A DNA stretch of 64,000 bases from Selaginella tamariscina (Eukaryota > Streptophyta > Lycopodiopsida > Selaginellales > Selaginellaceae). A program made the position numbers and the translations under genes. Position 1 is the stretch's first letter. Each line of letters starts with the position of its first letter. The DNA lies in the NCBI GenBank assembly GCA_003024785.1, contig PUQB01000231.1, forward strand, positions 62,001-126,000, given 5' to 3'. The notes beneath the pieces were generated by a model, which was not told where the DNA came from, searched no databases, and saw nothing but the letters and a program-made list of their open reading frames with translations. Shown here in pieces: positions 39,201 through 50,046 of the stretch.

Positions 39201-42200
39201 CTTCCTGGTTCCTGGATTGTGGCTTGACAGTTTGATAGTAACTGCTTCCATAGCTCTCCATTTCCTAGTTACTTTTTTTTCCTTGGTTTTCCTTCGTTTT
39301 CCTCTTTTTCCTTTTCATAGATCATGCCGATTTTGAGCACTTTCAACGTGAGCACCAAATGTTGCTTCATGAGCTGGCCACTTTGCGCCAAGTGGTCACC
39401 GATCTGCAAGGCTCCACCATGCAGCACATGAAGCTGCTGATGCATCCTCCAAGGCTGCTGCGCAGGCTCTCTCTCATGCATCAGTGGTTCCTTCTTCATC
39501 GAACTTTTCTTCGGAGCTGAAGATCAGCATGCCAGAAAAGTTCAGTGGCAACCGTGCCGATTTTTAAGATTTCCTGAATCAGATCCGGCTCTTGATCCGC
39601 ATGCAACCACGCCGCTACTTGACTGACGCACAAAAGGTTGGCCTTTGGCATCCTTACTAAGTGGATCTCCCCGGGCTTGGGTTGCCCCTTTGCTGGAACG
39701 TGACGATCCATTGATGGAAGATTTTGAAGGATTCATGGCTGCCTTTGAAGCCTGCTTTGGAGATCCTGATAAAGTACATTCCGCATGCACGAAGTTACGC
39801 AAGCTCACACAAGGATCCCGACCAGTTTTTGTTTATGCATCCGAATTTCAACAACTTTGCACGAACGTTCCATGGGACGAGACTGCATTGATCGAACACT
39901 TCCGTTTTGGGCTGAGGGATGACGTGAAGGACCTTCTCCTTACGTTACCGGGATGCCCAAACCTTAGCAGAGATCATCCAACAGGCCGTTCGCTGTGACA
40001 ACCGTTTGTTCGAACGTCGTCAGGAAAAATCTCGTCAGTAGTTCCTGCAAGTCAATCCTGCAGCTGTAGCACATGTTCCTATGACACCTTCTGGAGTAGT
40101 CCCTATGGAGGTTGAAATACAAGCGTGGTCCACTTTCAGCTGCGGAAAAGCAATGCCGTCGTAGTGAGAACTTATGCTTGTATTGTGGTGAAGTAGGACA
40201 CAAGGTGGCGGAATGTCTTGCTAAAGCCAAAGTTCAAGATGTGCGAAGTTGAAGCCGAAGTTCAATGTCCACTTGGTCTAGGAGCCGTGAAGTTGGACGT
40301 AAGTGCAAGCTCCATTGGTGTTGCTCATACCATTTCATCACTCAAGTTTCCTGTACACATTCGCTTCAATAACCGAGAGCTCAAGGAGTTTGCCCTGTTA
40401 GACACTGGTGCAAATGCATGTTTCATGGATGACACTTTTGCAGCTCAGCATGGCATTCCGGTGGTGGAAGTTGAAGCGTGCAGTTCTTGTAGAGGTGGCC
40501 ATGGTCGTTTGATTGCTTCTGGCACAGTTACCCACACTACCACACCTCTCTCTTGCAGTCATGGCGCATTCAACTGTTTGATTTCCTTCAACTTGAAAAC
40601 TCGGTCGACTCCCATCATTTTTGGCATGCCATGGTTCGTTGTTGCAAATCCACAGATCGACTGGAGGTCTAGGACGCTCACGTTTTCCTCTCCAGCAGCC
40701 AAGATCAATCATGTACCTTGCGTGCAGGATACATCCTTGTGTCTGAGGCAGTACAAGCTACAGGATTGATTGTGCCTGTTCCTATATTAGTGTTGAAGAC
40801 TCCTCCTCGACAGGGTTCACCTCATGTCAGCTCCTCAGCACATCCGCAGGCTCTCTCCACTCCTGTAAGTTTGCGGTGTCTGTACAGGGTTCTTCCAATC
40901 CTGTATCAGTGTCGAAAGTTCCTCCTCAATAGGATCACCTCCTGTTGGTTCCTCAGCACATCCGCAGGCTTTCTCCACTCCTGTAAGTTCACAGATTCAT
41001 TCCTCTAAGGTTGCGGATTCCTGTATAGGGTTCTTCCAATCCTGTATAGTGTCGAAGGTTCCTCCTCGAAGGATTCACCTCCTTTTCGTTCATCAGCCTA
41101 CAGGTTCATCAGGCTCCAGCAGATTCAACACTTCTACAGGACATCCGTTCGCAGTTGGCTACAGACGATTTGGCAAGGAATGTGTTCTCACAAATTAGCC
41201 TGACATTGCAAGTTCCTCTTCCTCCAGTTCCCGTCCAACTACAACCTGTTCACCATACATGATGGACTCCTGTACCGGGAAGGTCCTGTACGTTCCTGTT
41301 GGTATTTCCAGGACTCGTGTGGTACAGGATTGTCATGATACCCCGGCTACAGGACATTTTGGTGTGGCCAAGACAGTGGAGTTGGAAACTCGCAACTATT
41401 GGTGGCCTGGTTGCGAGGTTTTGAGGAGAGGTTGTTATGGAGTTTGTGACACTTGTAGCAGTCGAAGCCTCATCATGCACCCTCTGGTCTTCTTCGTCCT
41501 CTTCCTGTTCCTTCTGCTCCTTGGGAGATCCATTTCTATGGATTTCCTCACAGATCTTCCCCCTTCTCGTGATTTGATGCGTTCTTGTGGTGTTGACCGT
41601 TTCACCAAGCAAGCTCATTTCCTACCTGCAACAAGATAGCTACAGGTCAGACAACTGCCGAGTTGGTGATCCGCGAGGTGTTCCGACATCATGGTCTTCC
41701 TGAGAGCATTGTTTCCGATCGAGGTCCACAATTCATGTCCAAGTTTTGGCGAGAGCTTCTTTGGAGTCTACAGGTTAAAGCGGATCTTTCTTCAGGATAT
41801 CACCCACAACCGATGGCAGTCCGAATGCACAATTCAAACCTTAGAACAGTATCTTCGTTGCTTCATCAGTTACTAGCAGTACAACTGGTTGGACCTTCTT
41901 CCAATGGCGAGTTTGCCTACAACAACTCCGTTCACGCATCTACAGGACAGACACCTTTCTTTGCTCTTACAGGCCACCATCCACGTTTTGATTGGCTCCT
42001 CCCGCTTCTCCTTCTTCCGCTCCTGCAGTACAGGATCGTCTTCAGCATCTTCTGCAGGTACAGGATGATCTCCAGGTTCACCTTCAGCAGGCACAGGAAC
42101 GATACAAGCATCATGCTGATGCTCACGTCAGCCGGCACCTGCATACAAGATTGGTGACCTCGTGTGGCTTCTTCGTCGACACATTCGCACCAACAGGCCT

Positions 42201-44354
42201 TCTTCTAAGTTGGATTTTCAACGATTGGGCCCTTACAGGATCGTGGCGGAGGTAAATCTTGTAGCTTTCCGACTCGAGTTACCATCCACGGTGAAACCTT
42301 ATCTTGTGTTTCACACCTCCTTGTTGGAGCCGTATCATCCTTCTTCTCTTCCTGGTCGTGCTTCTTTTCCTTCCCCTCCTGTGGTCATTGCTGGTGAACC
42401 TGAGTACAAGTTGCAGCCATCCTTGATTCTCGTCTTCATCGCCGCCAACTTCCAATACTTGGTGGATTGGAAGGTTATTTGCCTATTGATTCGCACTTGG
42501 GAACCTCATCCAACTTACTCATGCTTCTTCCAAAGTTGCTGCCTTCCATCGGCATTATCCTGCTAAACCAGGTCCTAAGACTCGTGGAACTCGTCCTTAG
42601 GGAGGAGGTGCTGTCACAACCCGATACAGGATATAGGATTCCGGATACAGGATACAGATGCAAGATTTCGGATACAGGATACGAGTTACGGATTGCCTAC
42701 AGGATATTCCTACAGGATATACCTAGGATATTCCTATAGATATGCCTATAGGATATGCTACAGGATATGCCTAGAGGATAAGGGACACTATTCTTAGCTC
42801 ATGACTATATTAGACTCATGACTAGATTAGCTTGGAGTTGTGAGCATAAAAGCTCCAACCTAATTGTTGTACAATCAGTTACTATCAACATCAGTCTTTC
42901 TACGATCATTCTTATTCTTGTCTTGTTCTTGTCTTCTTGCTCCTTTGCCTCCTGCTCTTGTCTCGCTCCTAGATCCAGTCCTGTTCCTGTCCTATTCCTG
43001 GATCCTGTCCTGCACTCTCCTATTTGCTTCGAATCCTATCCTGTTCCTGTCCTGCTCCTGGATCTTGTCCTACTCCTGATTCCTGAGTTCCTAGTTCATG
43101 TCCTGCTCCTGTTCAGCTATCCTGCTCCAATTCCTATCTAGCTCCTTGTCCAGCTATCCTGCTCTTTCCTATCCTACCCCTTGTCATGCTATCCTGCTCC
43201 ATTTCCTATCCTGCTCCTTGTCCTGCTATCCTGTTCCAGTTCCTATCCTATTCCTTGTCCTATCTTGAGTTCCTAGTTCCTATCCCACTCCGGTTCCTAT
43301 CCTGCTCCTTGTCCTGCTCCTTGTTCTACTCCTGAGTTCTAAGTTCCTGCCCTACTCCTGTCCTGTTCCTGAGTCAAGCCTTCCTGTCTTGGAATCCTGC
43401 TCTCTTCCTGGTTCCTGGATCGTGGCTTGACAGCTTTGTGCGATATGGAGGAGATGAGCAGGTCTTTTTCAAGCTGGGTGCTTCCCAAACAAAGTGTACA
43501 CCAAGCTCCGACAACAGGTTGACAGACTACATACGACTGAGTCACAAACGGTGTTCCAGGAAGTGGTAGGTGAATACGGCTTCAACCTCATCATCCTCGA
43601 CTTGCCCAATGAGCTTATATATGGAGGTGCTAGCATCACAAGGACATTGTGCAGCTAGATCTGGTGAAGTTTGAGGAGGCCTTGCAGTCAGTGGAATGCA
43701 CTTGGCAACGAGTGGTTTCATGGTTGTCTTCGTGAGTTCTCCTTCTGTATCGGCAGTGTTTCAGGCGGCTACGGTAATCAAATTGGAGGTTGCAAGGACT
43801 TACAACCTCTACCGTGCACGAGGCTGGGATACCGTGACAAAATTAAGGTGAGCTAGCTACTCAAGTTCAAGTTTAACTTGGTCTATGTGGCAGGATAACT
43901 TGTTAGTTCTCTTGGTGCTGCAAAGCTCTGAGAAGAAGTCGAAGAGGCCAAACCCTCTGGCATTGACGAACACGATCCTCGTCGACACCACGACCGTTTT
44001 CAGGAGGCTTGGTAAGGAAGTACTTTGCTTTGTTTATCCTAATGGAAGTTTGTCAGGATGATGATTCAACCGAAGAGTGTTCGACTCATGCAGCTTTTGA
44101 TCGAGCATCTCAGTAGACCTGGCGACCTAGTCTGGGATATTGGTTCTGGAACTGGATCATCGTTGTTAGCTGCCGTCGAGCTCAGAAGGAATATTATAGG
44201 AACCAAGAAGAGTTTCAAACTCTCTAGGTTGGCAACAAACAAGCTCGCAGAGAACATTAGACCAGAGGAATTACCTACTCAAACACCTCCACGTCCAAGC
44301 CTAGCTGGTGGTTCGAGAACTGTAGCTCTACTTAAGATGAAGAAGAAACTTTAG
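36267..44354 (+). CDS. ParB-like plus beta-class DNA methyltransferase-like gene
   Basis: The N-terminal part (36267-38432) parallels copy 1: MVRASKRLLETAPDEE, a basic region, ParB-like RRVNP..., the GNHRLQA-type motif near 36915, then the helical region (SWFDEMQTQSKCLVFQPF, EPNEFLEREEFVRRMIW). After the chromovirus insertion it resumes at 43433: a DPPY-like strand (LIILDLPNELIYGG, near 43590), a helical spacer, and then PKSVRLMQLLIEHLSRPGD with WDIGSGTGSSLLAAVELRR near 44130. The order DPPY before FxGxG is the beta class of N6-adenine/N4-cytosine DNA methyltransferases. ParB N-terminal domains fused to such enzymes are known in bacteria and phages. The motif reads DLPN rather than DPPY, so catalysis is doubtful. 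Several frame shifts and the insertion suggest it is now dead. By inference it modified or bound DNA for the element. Confidence 0.68.
38433..39229 (+). repeat. Chromovirus 5' LTR
   Basis: Begins with a GATACAGGAT tandem motif region, then a long low-complexity stretch of TCCTGTCCTG-type repeats, and ends TTGTGGCTTGACA. Confidence 0.88.
42612..43432 (+). repeat. Chromovirus 3' LTR
   Basis: Same architecture and ends as the 5' LTR; a few short length differences lie within the CCTG-rich part. Confidence 0.88.
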
Positions 44355-44451
44355 CTAATGTATATTGAGTAATAAATTAAGCTAATATAAAAAGAATAAG
44401 ATAGAAATACAACAGTTTTACTAGAATTCCTTTTGCTGACTGAGGCCAATA

Positions 44452-44528
44452 CTGCCGACCAGAAAGAATATTCTAGAATATTCGAGCCCAGGCCTCCTGG
44501 GCCCCAAGAATCCAAAATGGCGGCACTC
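44452..44528 (-). repeat. MULE right terminal inverted repeat
   Basis: The reverse complement begins GAGTGCCGCCATTTTGG and contains CCAGGAGGCC and ATTCTAGAATATTC, aligning with the left end. Confidence 0.65.
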
Positions 44529-44537
44529 TGTTTAACA
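44529..44537. repeat. Right 9-bp target-site duplication of the MULE
   Basis: TGTTTAACA, identical to 31707-31715. Confidence 0.75.
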
Positions 44538-45168
44538 TACTTCACACGCTGTGCACGAACACTCTCAAGCACAACAAATTTGTCGATATCATAGTCTAAT
44601 GCCCGTCTCCATGTAGCTCAATCTCATATAAATCAAATTATGTTTATACTTTAATTCTATGTTTGTTTCTTATTATTAATTTAAATATATTATTGTTAAT
44701 CAATTACATTTATGCAAATATTATTTCTTCAATATCAATTATTCTGTATCAGCTTACCTTTTGGGACATGAGGTACAGCGGAGGACGAGTTGCACTACCT
44801 GTTACATAGAAGCATTGAATAGTGTTCTCATATATACATATGAGGTTCTTATAACATCATGACTTAAAATAAGGAAATAAACATGCACGTTGTACTAAGT
44901 GGGCATGATACGTGAAAATGGGAATATAAAATAAATTACTAATTAATACTTAAGTTTTAATTATTAATTAATCATTTAATTAATATGTAATTAAGCCTTA
45001 AATATTAATTAATTAATTAATTAATCCTTCAATAACCTTACTTAGTAAGGAATATTCCTAAAATATCTTAGAATATTCATATTATTCTAAAAATAGTTTA
45101 CAATAATGAAGAAATACTATCAAACATAATTACAAATGAAATCATTTTCTTATCAACATGTTAATTTT
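44538..45168. other. AT-rich spacer
   Basis: Strongly AT-rich with TTAATTAATTAA runs; no gene supported. Confidence 0.4.
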
Positions 45169-46316
45169 TTATAAATACTTTCTTTCTATCATACAAAGAA
45201 ATCTTTTCATTTTGTCTAAATCATCACTCTCCGGATTAATCAAATCATTTTGGTCAATATCTTGATGTTGTTGCCACCACTTAACACTCTCACGAATGCA
45301 ATTGGGAGTTGCCATCCTTGTTAATACATAAGATGTGATAAGAGAAGGTCTGCATAAAGGCTCATCTAAAAACTGACGTTCCTTAAGAATAATATTATAA
45401 AGCGCCCGGTTGCTATCCTTCATTTTATAAAATTCAATATCACGAGAAAGAAAAGCTTCAGGAAATGTATGATACGGTGGATACTGCTCACAAAAATTTT
45501 CGAGATTCTTCTTTCTGAGGCACGTATCCAAGTAGTTCACTAGCTCATCCATGATATCGGTATCAGAATATGGATCGAAAGTGATTGGATGAATACAAGC
45601 AATGTTTTGGTTGAGCATAGCCTTCTGAGGAGAGTCGTCTACTACTAAGATATGTGCATTCTTCGTTATCCTTAAGCGACTGATCTCCCCATGAGTCCCA
45701 ATTATTCTTTCATTCTTGAAGAAGTATGGCTTGCTTTCCTTTCTTATATTGTGAAATTCGAGAGGTTTATACACATTCGCTGGTCAAAAATCCAATCTTT
45801 ACGAATCACCTCTTCTGCAACACTACAATGTTTCTTAAGTAAATCAACAGCGGTGTTAAGTTATGAATCTGCATGCATGACCAAATCCCCACAAGCGCAC
45901 CCATCTCCTTAAGCTTTTGAAAGAGACGATCCAACCCTGGACGAAAAATAATATCATATCGAAATTTACCATGACAAGGAATGAAATCTCCTTGTTTGAT
46001 TTCTGTTTTTCTATCCTGGGCCTTTGTCGATGAAGCAGAACACCATTGACATCCAACAACACAATATGGCCATGAGTAACATGAGATAGCGTTGCCTCTT
46101 GAATACTTTGCAAATCACTTGTTTGCTCCCTTTCACATTTATCCGTTGCCACTATTTCGTTGCCTATCCCTTCATCATTTAATTGTACATCATCCTTACA
46201 AGATTCAGATATTGCATGCGCTGAAGAAATTGATTTCGGAACTGAAGCCAATAAAAATGATGAAAAACTGAAGTGGCCCCCATGGTAACGATGTTTTGAG
46301 CTGCATTATTATCCAT
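45169..46316 (-). pseudogene. FCP1-like HAD phosphatase, frame-broken
   Basis: The FCP1/NLI family are HAD phosphatases acting on phosphoproteins such as the RNA polymerase II tail. HIVLLDVNGVLLHR (near 46070) is HAD motif I with Asn at the second Asp. FRPGLDRLF and LVGIWSCM follow in another frame, then KNAHILVVDDSPQKAMLN (about 45640), a good motif for the FCP1 DDSP loop, then a C-terminal helical region ending at 45169. The frame changes at about 46000 and 45850. Either the gene is decayed or very short introns were missed. The D-x-N form also occurs in divergent plant members, so loss of activity cannot be concluded from that residue alone. It lies just downstream of the second ParB-methyltransferase-like gene, on the same strand, about 290 bp away. 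Confidence 0.62.
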
Positions 46317-46608
46317 TTCCTGCATGAACTCTGTCATTCTGACATGTGGCACAAGAAATTGTCGCCAAACCCCTCTCTTACCTCATGCAATGCTGAAAAT
46401 CCATGTTCTCAATTATTTCATTACATCTGCAAAATGATAATTAGCTGACCTTAAAATTATCAAGGTATATTATTTACCTTGTTAATGTGTGACCCATGTT
46501 TGAACTAAAAGCTTCATTAATCCTTGAGAATTTATTTTCTGTACAAATATAAAAGAAATATACAAAAATGCCTTATGTTACACTCATTTACAACTATTCA
46601 TCACTCTA

Positions 46609-49600
46609 TCAATTCATTATCAATTCTTCTTCGCTATTACCTTCTGAGTGAGGCGAAGAAGGTCTAAGCCGCTTGTGAGATGGTTCAAGATCTTCTGCAT
46701 CTTCTATTGATGTTTCCATGGGTCCTGGAGTGTGCGAATGTTCTGTACTCCTCGAGATAACTTCCGGTCTAATATCTGATTGATGTTCGTTCTCAGACTC
46801 CGAGATTGAACCAGATTCACCTTCAGAGCTATCGCACTTATCTGGAGGGAACTTTCTCAAATACGCCTTTATGGATTCGTTGGGGTACTCAGTTGAGACC
46901 CAATCTATCCACTTGTTCAGGTCCTCAACCATGGTCTTATCCTTCTCAACGGCAAACACACATGTATGCCGAAGGTAACACTCCTTCAAGACGGACCCCC
47001 TAGTGCAGTAGTCAAAAACCCACGCATCACTGTGAGGACCCCTGATCAAGTTGACGATGCTCCGTGCCGCTTGACTTGTAATGTTTGGATAACGTACATT
47101 GCCGAATACGTCACTCATACCTATCGGTGTATCGGATGGAGGTTCAGGGCCGTTGGAGTGCAAACAGATGCCTGGCCAGTCATTTGGAAGCTTGAAATTG
47201 TTTGGCGCATTCCTAACAACCAAGTGAACAACGTATCAATGCACTTGGGATTAGCATCGTTCATATAAAATCCTGTCCAACGATGTCTATTCTTCTTGGC
47301 GAAGGCGAAGGCAAAAGTATCGGTGACATGAGCAAGAATCAAGAAATAAATACCTGAAAAAGTAGGTATCAGTGAAGAGCGCAAGCATGAATTCAATAAT
47401 AAATACCTTCTATGTATATGCTTGCACGGCTAAGTTTCTCCACCAGATCCTCTAGTGCCCTATCTGTCGAAAGATTTTTTCACCCGCCGATCCATCACGA
47501 ACAATTGAAACGGTTTCCTACAAGCAGTGATGTTACCCCATAAAGTCTCCGAATCTAACAACAAACATCTGTAGGGCTTGTCGTGATTCGTAGCATCCTC
47601 CTTTATAAGGTTCAATTCGGTTCTCCGCTGCTGAAGGACTGCCATAAGAGAAGGCGTCATCCCAATGTTCTCCTTTTTGGCGTTGGCGTGCAATAGATTC
47701 TTGCCTAGATCTTCCGATTGGTTCACCCATTCGACAAGCATATCATCGTTCGTCACATGCAAATATTTGCTACCTCTTCATATGTTGAAGTCGAGGTCCA
47801 ACCCAGTTTGTGGCAGTGTATTCCCAACCACTCCTTGAAATGCCTGACCGTCTTCAACTCCATTGCCTTGAGATGAAAAGGAGAGGTTGGGCTGCTGTTA
47901 TTAATTTGTAGTTTGCCATCGATCACCAAATCAGCCAAGACTTCCATCTCCTCCATCGTTGTTCCATTTAAAGGCTTCAACCATGTGAGCTTGAAATCGT
48001 TGTCTACATCCTTTGTAGATTGAACAGACTTAGCCTTCGGCGTCTTACTGGGTTTCTTTGCAGACTTTTCTGAGGGCTTCCCCTTCACTTTGTCTGCTTC
48101 TTCTTCAGTGTTCCTTTTGAAAAGGATTCCATAATCCCCAACCATTTGGCAAAGATCCTATCTTCGGGGCAAGAAATCAACATCATCAGAAAGATGTTTC
48201 CTTCCCGCCCACCTGGGCAAAATCAACTGCTGCAATTTCTTCAACTCTCTGAGGAAAAAGACAGATTAATATACCGGCGAGATAAATCCCGCCCAAACAA
48301 TTTGCTTACCCGGTATTCCGCAGATTGTGTATTCCCTGCGGTAGCTCTTTGTGGTCGCTGAAGAGATTCCCACACGGCTCGCGTGTGTTTAAACTTCTCC
48401 CATATTTTGCTGTTGTAGTGGTTGGTGTCGGCAGCGTCCCATTCCGCCGATAACTTATGGTACTGCTCGATTGTGAGATTCGGCTTAGCTAAAAACGCCG
48501 ATCTTTTTGTCAGCTTCTCACGGGTATGCTCGGAAAGTTTTGTTGCCATCGTTCCTTTGTTGTGTTCATCGAGAAGTCGTTGGGCTGCCGTTATTGTGTG
48601 CTGGCCACTAATGATGTAGTACTTGATAGATTTTTATTCTCCGTCTGAATCTTCATGAGTTGTTCTGGTGTTGTGATCCAGACTTTGTCAGCACCCTTCC
48701 TTCTTTCATAGTATGGACACAAAACAGCATTATGTGGAACGGTATAAGAATTGTCGTCCTTCATCTTCTCCATGAGCTCAGCTACACGTTCCTGGTTGAG
48801 TGGCCTGTAATTGAAGTTTGGGTTGACGCTGCAATATTTAACCCTACAAGGATAAATCTTATCATCCAACATCATTTCCTTGTGACTTATTGCAGCATGA
48901 GATGCCACAGGTGCAGCTGACAAAACGATTGATGATTTTCTTTTGCGATCCGAATCAACATGTGTGATCCCCGACTGCAGCTGTTCTAGTGTTCTCGGCA
49001 CACTCTTCCAGCTCCCGAAGCTTCCTAAGCAAATTGAACGTGATCTGTAGAGAACCTGAGACCGAGCCACCTCTCAATCTCCTTATGATGTCGCTGTGTT
49101 CTTCTTCAATGTGAAGAGGGAAGATTGCTCCACTTGCTGATTTTCTGTATTGTGAAGCAATATCTCCTGACAATACACCTACTCGATGAGTCTGAAGATC
49201 TTCGAAGTAGACATCCAGATGGATCCCCTCCATAGATGGGCTTTCGTTGAGTTGAAGAAGAACTCCAAGGTCAACATCATTAGTGAACACGTGAACGTCA
49301 TTATCCACAAGTCGACAAAACCACCCGAGATTAATGTTGTAACTGACGACCTCTGGATCCGAGAACGTGACATTGGATGGAACAAGGCATATCTGTCGAG
49401 CATCGTCCAATCTGGGTTCGCAGCCTGCTTTCGGGTGCTTGACTAGCGAATCTACTTTCCATTGTTTTGCTTGTCCATGAGATGTGACAGAGGTTAATTT
49501 GACAGCAACCATGGTTGCTCCAATGCGCTTCCCATTTATCTTAAAATATGGCCAAGTTGATTCCAGAATCCCCCTGCCCATCTCTTCTCCTGCTCTTGTC

Positions 49601-49756
49601 TTTAATGTCACCTCAATTCCACATCTGAATACAAAAATGATTAGTTCAAGTATCCGAGTATAACAGATTTTATTTTAATTCTTACCCAGAATTTGACGAC
49701 GACTCCATACTAATGACTCGATCTCCTTGTTTGATCAAATCGTCCTTCTGCAAAAT
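46609..49756 (-). CDS. Second ParB plus methyltransferase-like gene, decayed
   Basis: The first coding exon read ends near 49687. It starts after an acceptor at about 49757 and gives KDDLIKQGDRVISMESSSNS; an intron of 65 bp (49622-49686) follows in frame. The next exon carries GEEMGRGILESTWPYFKING and a long unrecognised region. The ParB-like part is NPNFNYRPLNQERVAELMEK (about 48830), with YYIISGQHTITAAQRLL near 48600 as the GxHR-type motif. An intron at about 48311-48250 carries one palindrome copy. Basic Lys-rich and helical regions follow, then a 53-bp intron near 47354-47404. AWVFDYCTRGSVLKECYLRH with CVFAVEKDK (about 47000-46940) resembles motif I of DNA methyltransferases, with the glycines largely lost. 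The C-terminus is acidic and ends at 46609. At least four frame shifts are seen. It is a diverged relative of the MULE cargo gene, head to head with the DUF7869-type gene. Confidence 0.6.
48276..48293. repeat. Palindrome copy inside an intron of the ParB-like gene
   Basis: GGCGAGATAAATCCCGCC differs at two positions from the array palindrome and matches the variant at 51077-51094 except its last base. It lies in an intron of about 60 bp with GTAAGC and TTCCTCAG ends on the minus strand. Confidence 0.7.
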
Positions 49757-49844
49757 AATACACTATAAATATAAATTATATAAAAACGCACACACACTTG
49801 TATAAACCCGAATATACAAAAATAATACACAGAGAGAAGTAGAC

Positions 49845-49942
49845 GTAATTAACTGTCCGAAGCTCACATTTGTGTTAGTGCAAAAGAAAGATAACATTTC
49901 GTTTTAGAACCACCACAAATGTGAGCTCTGGACAGTTTTACA
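49845..49942 (-). ncRNA. Strong hairpin, candidate small-RNA precursor
   Basis: ACTGTCCGAAGCTCACATTT (49852-49871) pairs with AATGTGAGCTCTGGACAGT (49919-49937). With the flanks the stem is about 35 bp with few mismatches, and the loop is about 27-37 nt. Length and shape resemble a plant microRNA foldback or a tiny MITE. It lies between the first coding exon of the ParB-like gene and the palindrome array, probably in its first intron. There is no evidence of transcription. Confidence 0.45.
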
Positions 49943-50046
49943 TAGATTCCTAGCTTTTACTCGAAATATTATGATAAGATGATAAAAGTAAATAAAATGA
50001 GATATGCAACTTATATATACTAATACACATATATATTCACATGGAA

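Larger units (their letters stand above)
38433..43432 (+). mobile_element. Ty3/gypsy chromovirus inserted in the MULE cargo gene, fossil
   Basis: LTRs at 38433-39229 and 42612-43432 start TGTCACAACC and end GGCTTGACA. The 5-bp flanks are GCTAT (38428-38432) and GCTTT (43433-43437), one base different. A purine tract (AGGGAGGAGGTG) precedes the 3' LTR. Parts recognised are gag with a CCHC zinc knuckle (LCLYCGEVGHKVAEC, near 40175), aspartic protease (LLDTGANACFMDD, about 40400), integrase (about 41260-42260) and a chromodomain-like end (YLVDWKGY, near 42460). I did not recognise a reverse transcriptase. It is broken in several places. The two LTRs remain very similar by eye, so the insertion is fairly recent. 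Confidence 0.9.
31716..44528. mobile_element. Mutator-like (MULE) element with ParB-methyltransferase cargo
   Basis: The left end (GGGTCCCGGCCAAAAGG) and the reverse complement of the right end (GAGTGCCGCCATTTTGG) are similar. They are followed on both sides by CAGGAGGC and ATTCTAGWATATTC blocks, giving imperfect terminal inverted repeats of about 70-80 bp. The element is flanked by a perfect 9-bp duplication. Inside are a SWIM-type MULE transposase gene (minus) and a divergent ParB plus DNA-methyltransferase-like gene (plus). Without the later chromovirus (38433-43432) and its 5-bp duplication it would be about 7.8 kb. Subterminal copies of GCCGACTGGCTT (31850-31880) and GCTGACTGAGGCC/GCCGACCAG (44436-44462) echo the motif repeated in the central leader. 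Confidence 0.78.
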
